A stretch of 6,986 nt of DNA. Source: an uncultured cyanobacterium (GTDB lineage Bacteria; Cyanobacteriota; Vampirovibrionia; Gastranaerophilales; Gastranaerophilaceae). The translations under genes were made by a program, and so were the position numbers. The stretch lies in NCBI GenBank assembly GCA_945836835.1, contig CAMAML010000062.1:1-6986 (forward strand), read 5' to 3'. Shown here in pieces: positions 5,575-6,986 of the stretch (position 1 is its first letter; each line of letters opens with the position of its first letter). A model generated the notes under the pieces. It had not been told where the DNA came from and ran no database searches. It was given only the letters and a program-made list of their open reading frames with translations.

Positions 5575-6441
5575 ATGAAAGGTATTATTCTTGCGGGCGG
5601 AAGCGGAACCCGTTTATATCCGAGTACAATCGGCGTTTCAAAGCAGTTGTTGCCGATTTACGACAAGCCGATGATTTACTACCCGATTTCCGTATTAATG
5701 CTTGCGGGTATCAGGGAAATCCTTGTAATCTCTACTCCGCAGGACTTGCCGTTGTTTGAACGGCTTCTTGGGACGGGGGAGCAGTTTGGGGTAAAATTTT
5801 CTTATAAAGAACAGCCGAGTCCCGACGGGCTTGCTCAGGCTTTTATTTTGGGCGAAGAGTTTATCGGAAATTCTTCCGTAGCACTCGTTTTGGGGGATAA
5901 CATTTTCTACGGGCAAGGGTTTTCCGGCATGCTTAAAAAAGCCCAACAAAGAGCGGAAGAAAACGGTGAGGCAACGGTTTTCGGTTATCCCGTAAAAGAT
6001 CCCGAACGCTTTGGGGTCGTCGAGTTTGACGAAAACGGCAAAGCGGTTAGCATTGAAGAAAAACCTTCCGAGCCAAAATCGAATTACGCCGTGACGGGGT
6101 TGTATTTTTACGACAACAAAGTCGTTGAATATGCTAAAACCCTTACTCCTTCAGCTCGAGGTGAACTTGAAATTACGGATTTGAACAAAATTTATCTTAA
6201 AAATGACAGGTTAAATGTTGAACTGTTTGGAAGAGGGTTTGCGTGGCTGGATACGGGGACGCACAATTCACTTCTGCGTGCGGGGCAGTATATCCAAACA
6301 ATCGAAGAAAACCAAGGGATAAAAATTGCCTGCCTTGAAGAAATCGCTTTCCGTATGGGGTTTTTGGACAGGGCGTCCGTAAAAGAGTTTGTCAAAAATT
6401 ACAAAAATAACGAGTATTACAACTACGTGAACAGGCTCTAA
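5575..6441 (+). CDS. rfbA: Glucose-1-phosphate thymidylyltransferase (RmlA)
   Basis: RmlA joins dTTP and glucose 1-phosphate to give dTDP-glucose, the first committed step of dTDP-L-rhamnose synthesis. The 288-residue length is typical for the short RmlA/RfbA form. Nucleotide binding is by LAGGSGTRLYP (6-16) and SKQLLPIYDKPMIYYP (22-37). QPSPDGLAQAF (80-90) contacts the base and sugar. Metal-binding Asp108 lies in VLGDNIFYG and Asp226 in WLDTGTH. EEKP (161-164) and GELEITDLN (196-204) are also conserved. The C-terminal helices, which in this family help form an allosteric site, are present. The start has GAGG at 5563-5566 inside the end of rfbD. The rfbB (4,6-dehydratase) and rfbC (epimerase) genes are not adjacent on either side. 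Confidence 0.97.
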   Translation: MKGIILAGGSGTRLYPSTIGVSKQLLPIYDKPMIYYPISVLMLAGIREILVISTPQDLPLFERLLGTGEQFGVKFSYKEQPSPDGLAQAFILGEEFIGNSSVALVLGDNIFYGQGFSGMLKKAQQRAEENGEATVFGYPVKDPERFGVVEFDENGKAVSIEEKPSEPKSNYAVTGLYFYDNKVVEYAKTLTPSARGELEITDLNKIYLKNDRLNVELFGRGFAWLDTGTHNSLLRAGQYIQTIEENQGIKIACLEEIAFRMGFLDRASVKEFVKNYKNNEYYNYVNRL

Positions 6442-6460
6442 CTCTCTTATTCTCATACGT

Positions 6461-6495
6461 TTGGCGGATTTATTTATTTGAAATTATTATAAAAT
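6461..6495 (+). promoter_or_regulatory. Possible promoter for cdd
   Basis: An AT-rich -10-like stretch (6484-6495) includes TATTAT at 6485-6490. TTGGCG at 6461-6466 gives an 18-nt spacer to it. The rfbA-cdd gap (78 nt) contains no terminator, so cdd may also be read from the rfb promoter. Confidence 0.35.
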
Positions 6496-6519
6496 GGTTG
6501 TACGATAGGAGATTAGCGT

Positions 6520-6906
6520 ATGGATTATCAAGAACTAATTAATCTGGCAATCAAGGCGTCCGAAAATTCGTATTCCCCATACTCAAAATTTGCGGTCGGA
6601 GCTTGCGTTTTGGCAGAGTCGGGTAACACATACTCGGGGTGCAATTTTGAAAATTCAAGTTTCGGGCTTACGATTTGTGCCGAGCGTAATGCCGTTGGCT
6701 CCGCAATCGTTGCGGGCGAAAGAAAAATTAAGGCGGTCGCAATTTATTCCCCAAACTCCGAATATTGTTTCCCTTGCGGAGCTTGTCGTCAGGTTTTGAA
6801 CGAGTTTAAAGACGCTCCGGAAGGGCTTGATGTCGTCCTGACAGGTTCTGACGGCATAAAAGTTTACAAGCTCGAACAGCTGCTCCCCGAAGGTTTTAAC
6901 CTGTAA
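6520..6906 (+). CDS. cdd: Cytidine deaminase
   Basis: This zinc enzyme of pyrimidine salvage hydrolyses cytidine and deoxycytidine to uridine and deoxyuridine, usually as a cytoplasmic homotetramer. The 128 residues match the short tetrameric form. The zinc ligands are Cys53 of CAERNA (53-58), which also carries the catalytic Glu55, and Cys86 and Cys89 of PCGACRQ (85-91). SPYSKFAVGA (19-28) and SGCNFENSS (39-47) form the nucleoside pocket. The start has AGGAG (6507-6511) 8 nt upstream. It is followed after 29 nt by another same-strand start, so it is probably not the last gene of its unit. Confidence 0.97.
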   Translation: MDYQELINLAIKASENSYSPYSKFAVGACVLAESGNTYSGCNFENSSFGLTICAERNAVGSAIVAGERKIKAVAIYSPNSEYCFPCGACRQVLNEFKDAPEGLDVVLTGSDGIKVYKLEQLLPEGFNL

Positions 6907-6935
6907 CCCCGTAAACACAAGGTTTGAGGCGAAAA

Positions 6936-6986
6936 ATGTTTTTCTTTGAAAAGATTGTCGAATATATTAAAAAAGACAGGTTCAAC
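6936..6986 (+). CDS. Start of an unidentified gene, cut by the window end
   Basis: An ATG at 6936 with GAGG at 6926-6929 opens a frame that stays open to the window end (17 codons), reading MFFFEKIVEYIKKDRFN. The spacing of 29 nt from cdd and the good ribosome binding site suggest a real gene in the same operon. Too little is visible to assign a family. Confidence 0.5.
   Translation, partial: MFFFEKIVEYIKKDRFN

Overview
The window looks like an ordinary bacterial chromosome segment, moderately AT-rich, with AGGAG-type ribosome binding sites and near-consensus sigma70-like promoters. It opens inside a class A RNase P RNA gene. A 12-residue type IV prepilin signature in intergenic DNA and an L-rhamnose nucleotide-sugar gene pair point to a Gram-negative-type (diderm) cell. 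From memory, the threonine synthase resembles the cyanobacterial/Bacillus-type short enzyme, and the prepilin signature is common in gut Cyanobacteriota (Melainabacteria) and Elusimicrobiota. I treat that placement as a hint; it was not tested.

Layout. Positions 1-313 are the 3' part of rnpB, ending at a T tract. Positions 314-600 have no intact gene; they hold a repeat element and a broken prepilin fragment. On the minus strand, 2354 to 601 is a two-gene unit for the two inner-membrane permeases of a carbohydrate ABC importer (MalF-type then MalG-type, 4-nt overlap). A divergent spacer (2355-2481) separates it from a small plus-strand cupin gene (2482-2787), which ends at a strong terminator. 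An intergenic stretch (2788-3052) with a second repeat element and a good promoter leads to thrC (3053-4105) and then ruvC (4159-4629). A new promoter region precedes the tightly coupled rfbD-rfbA pair (4738-6441). Another precedes cdd (6520-6906) and the start of an unidentified gene running off the window (from 6936).

How the genes work together. The two permeases would form the membrane channel of one sugar importer, but its binding protein and ATPase are not here. RfbA and RfbD catalyse the first and last steps of dTDP-L-rhamnose synthesis; the RfbB and RfbC steps must be encoded elsewhere. ThrC (threonine synthesis), RuvC (Holliday junction resolution) and Cdd (pyrimidine salvage) are housekeeping genes with no obvious functional link.

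I found no convincing new multi-gene system. The least ordinary material is intergenic: a pair of related roughly 100-bp elements ending in AAGTGATT-type octamer repeats, and a start-less prepilin fragment joined to unrelated sequence.
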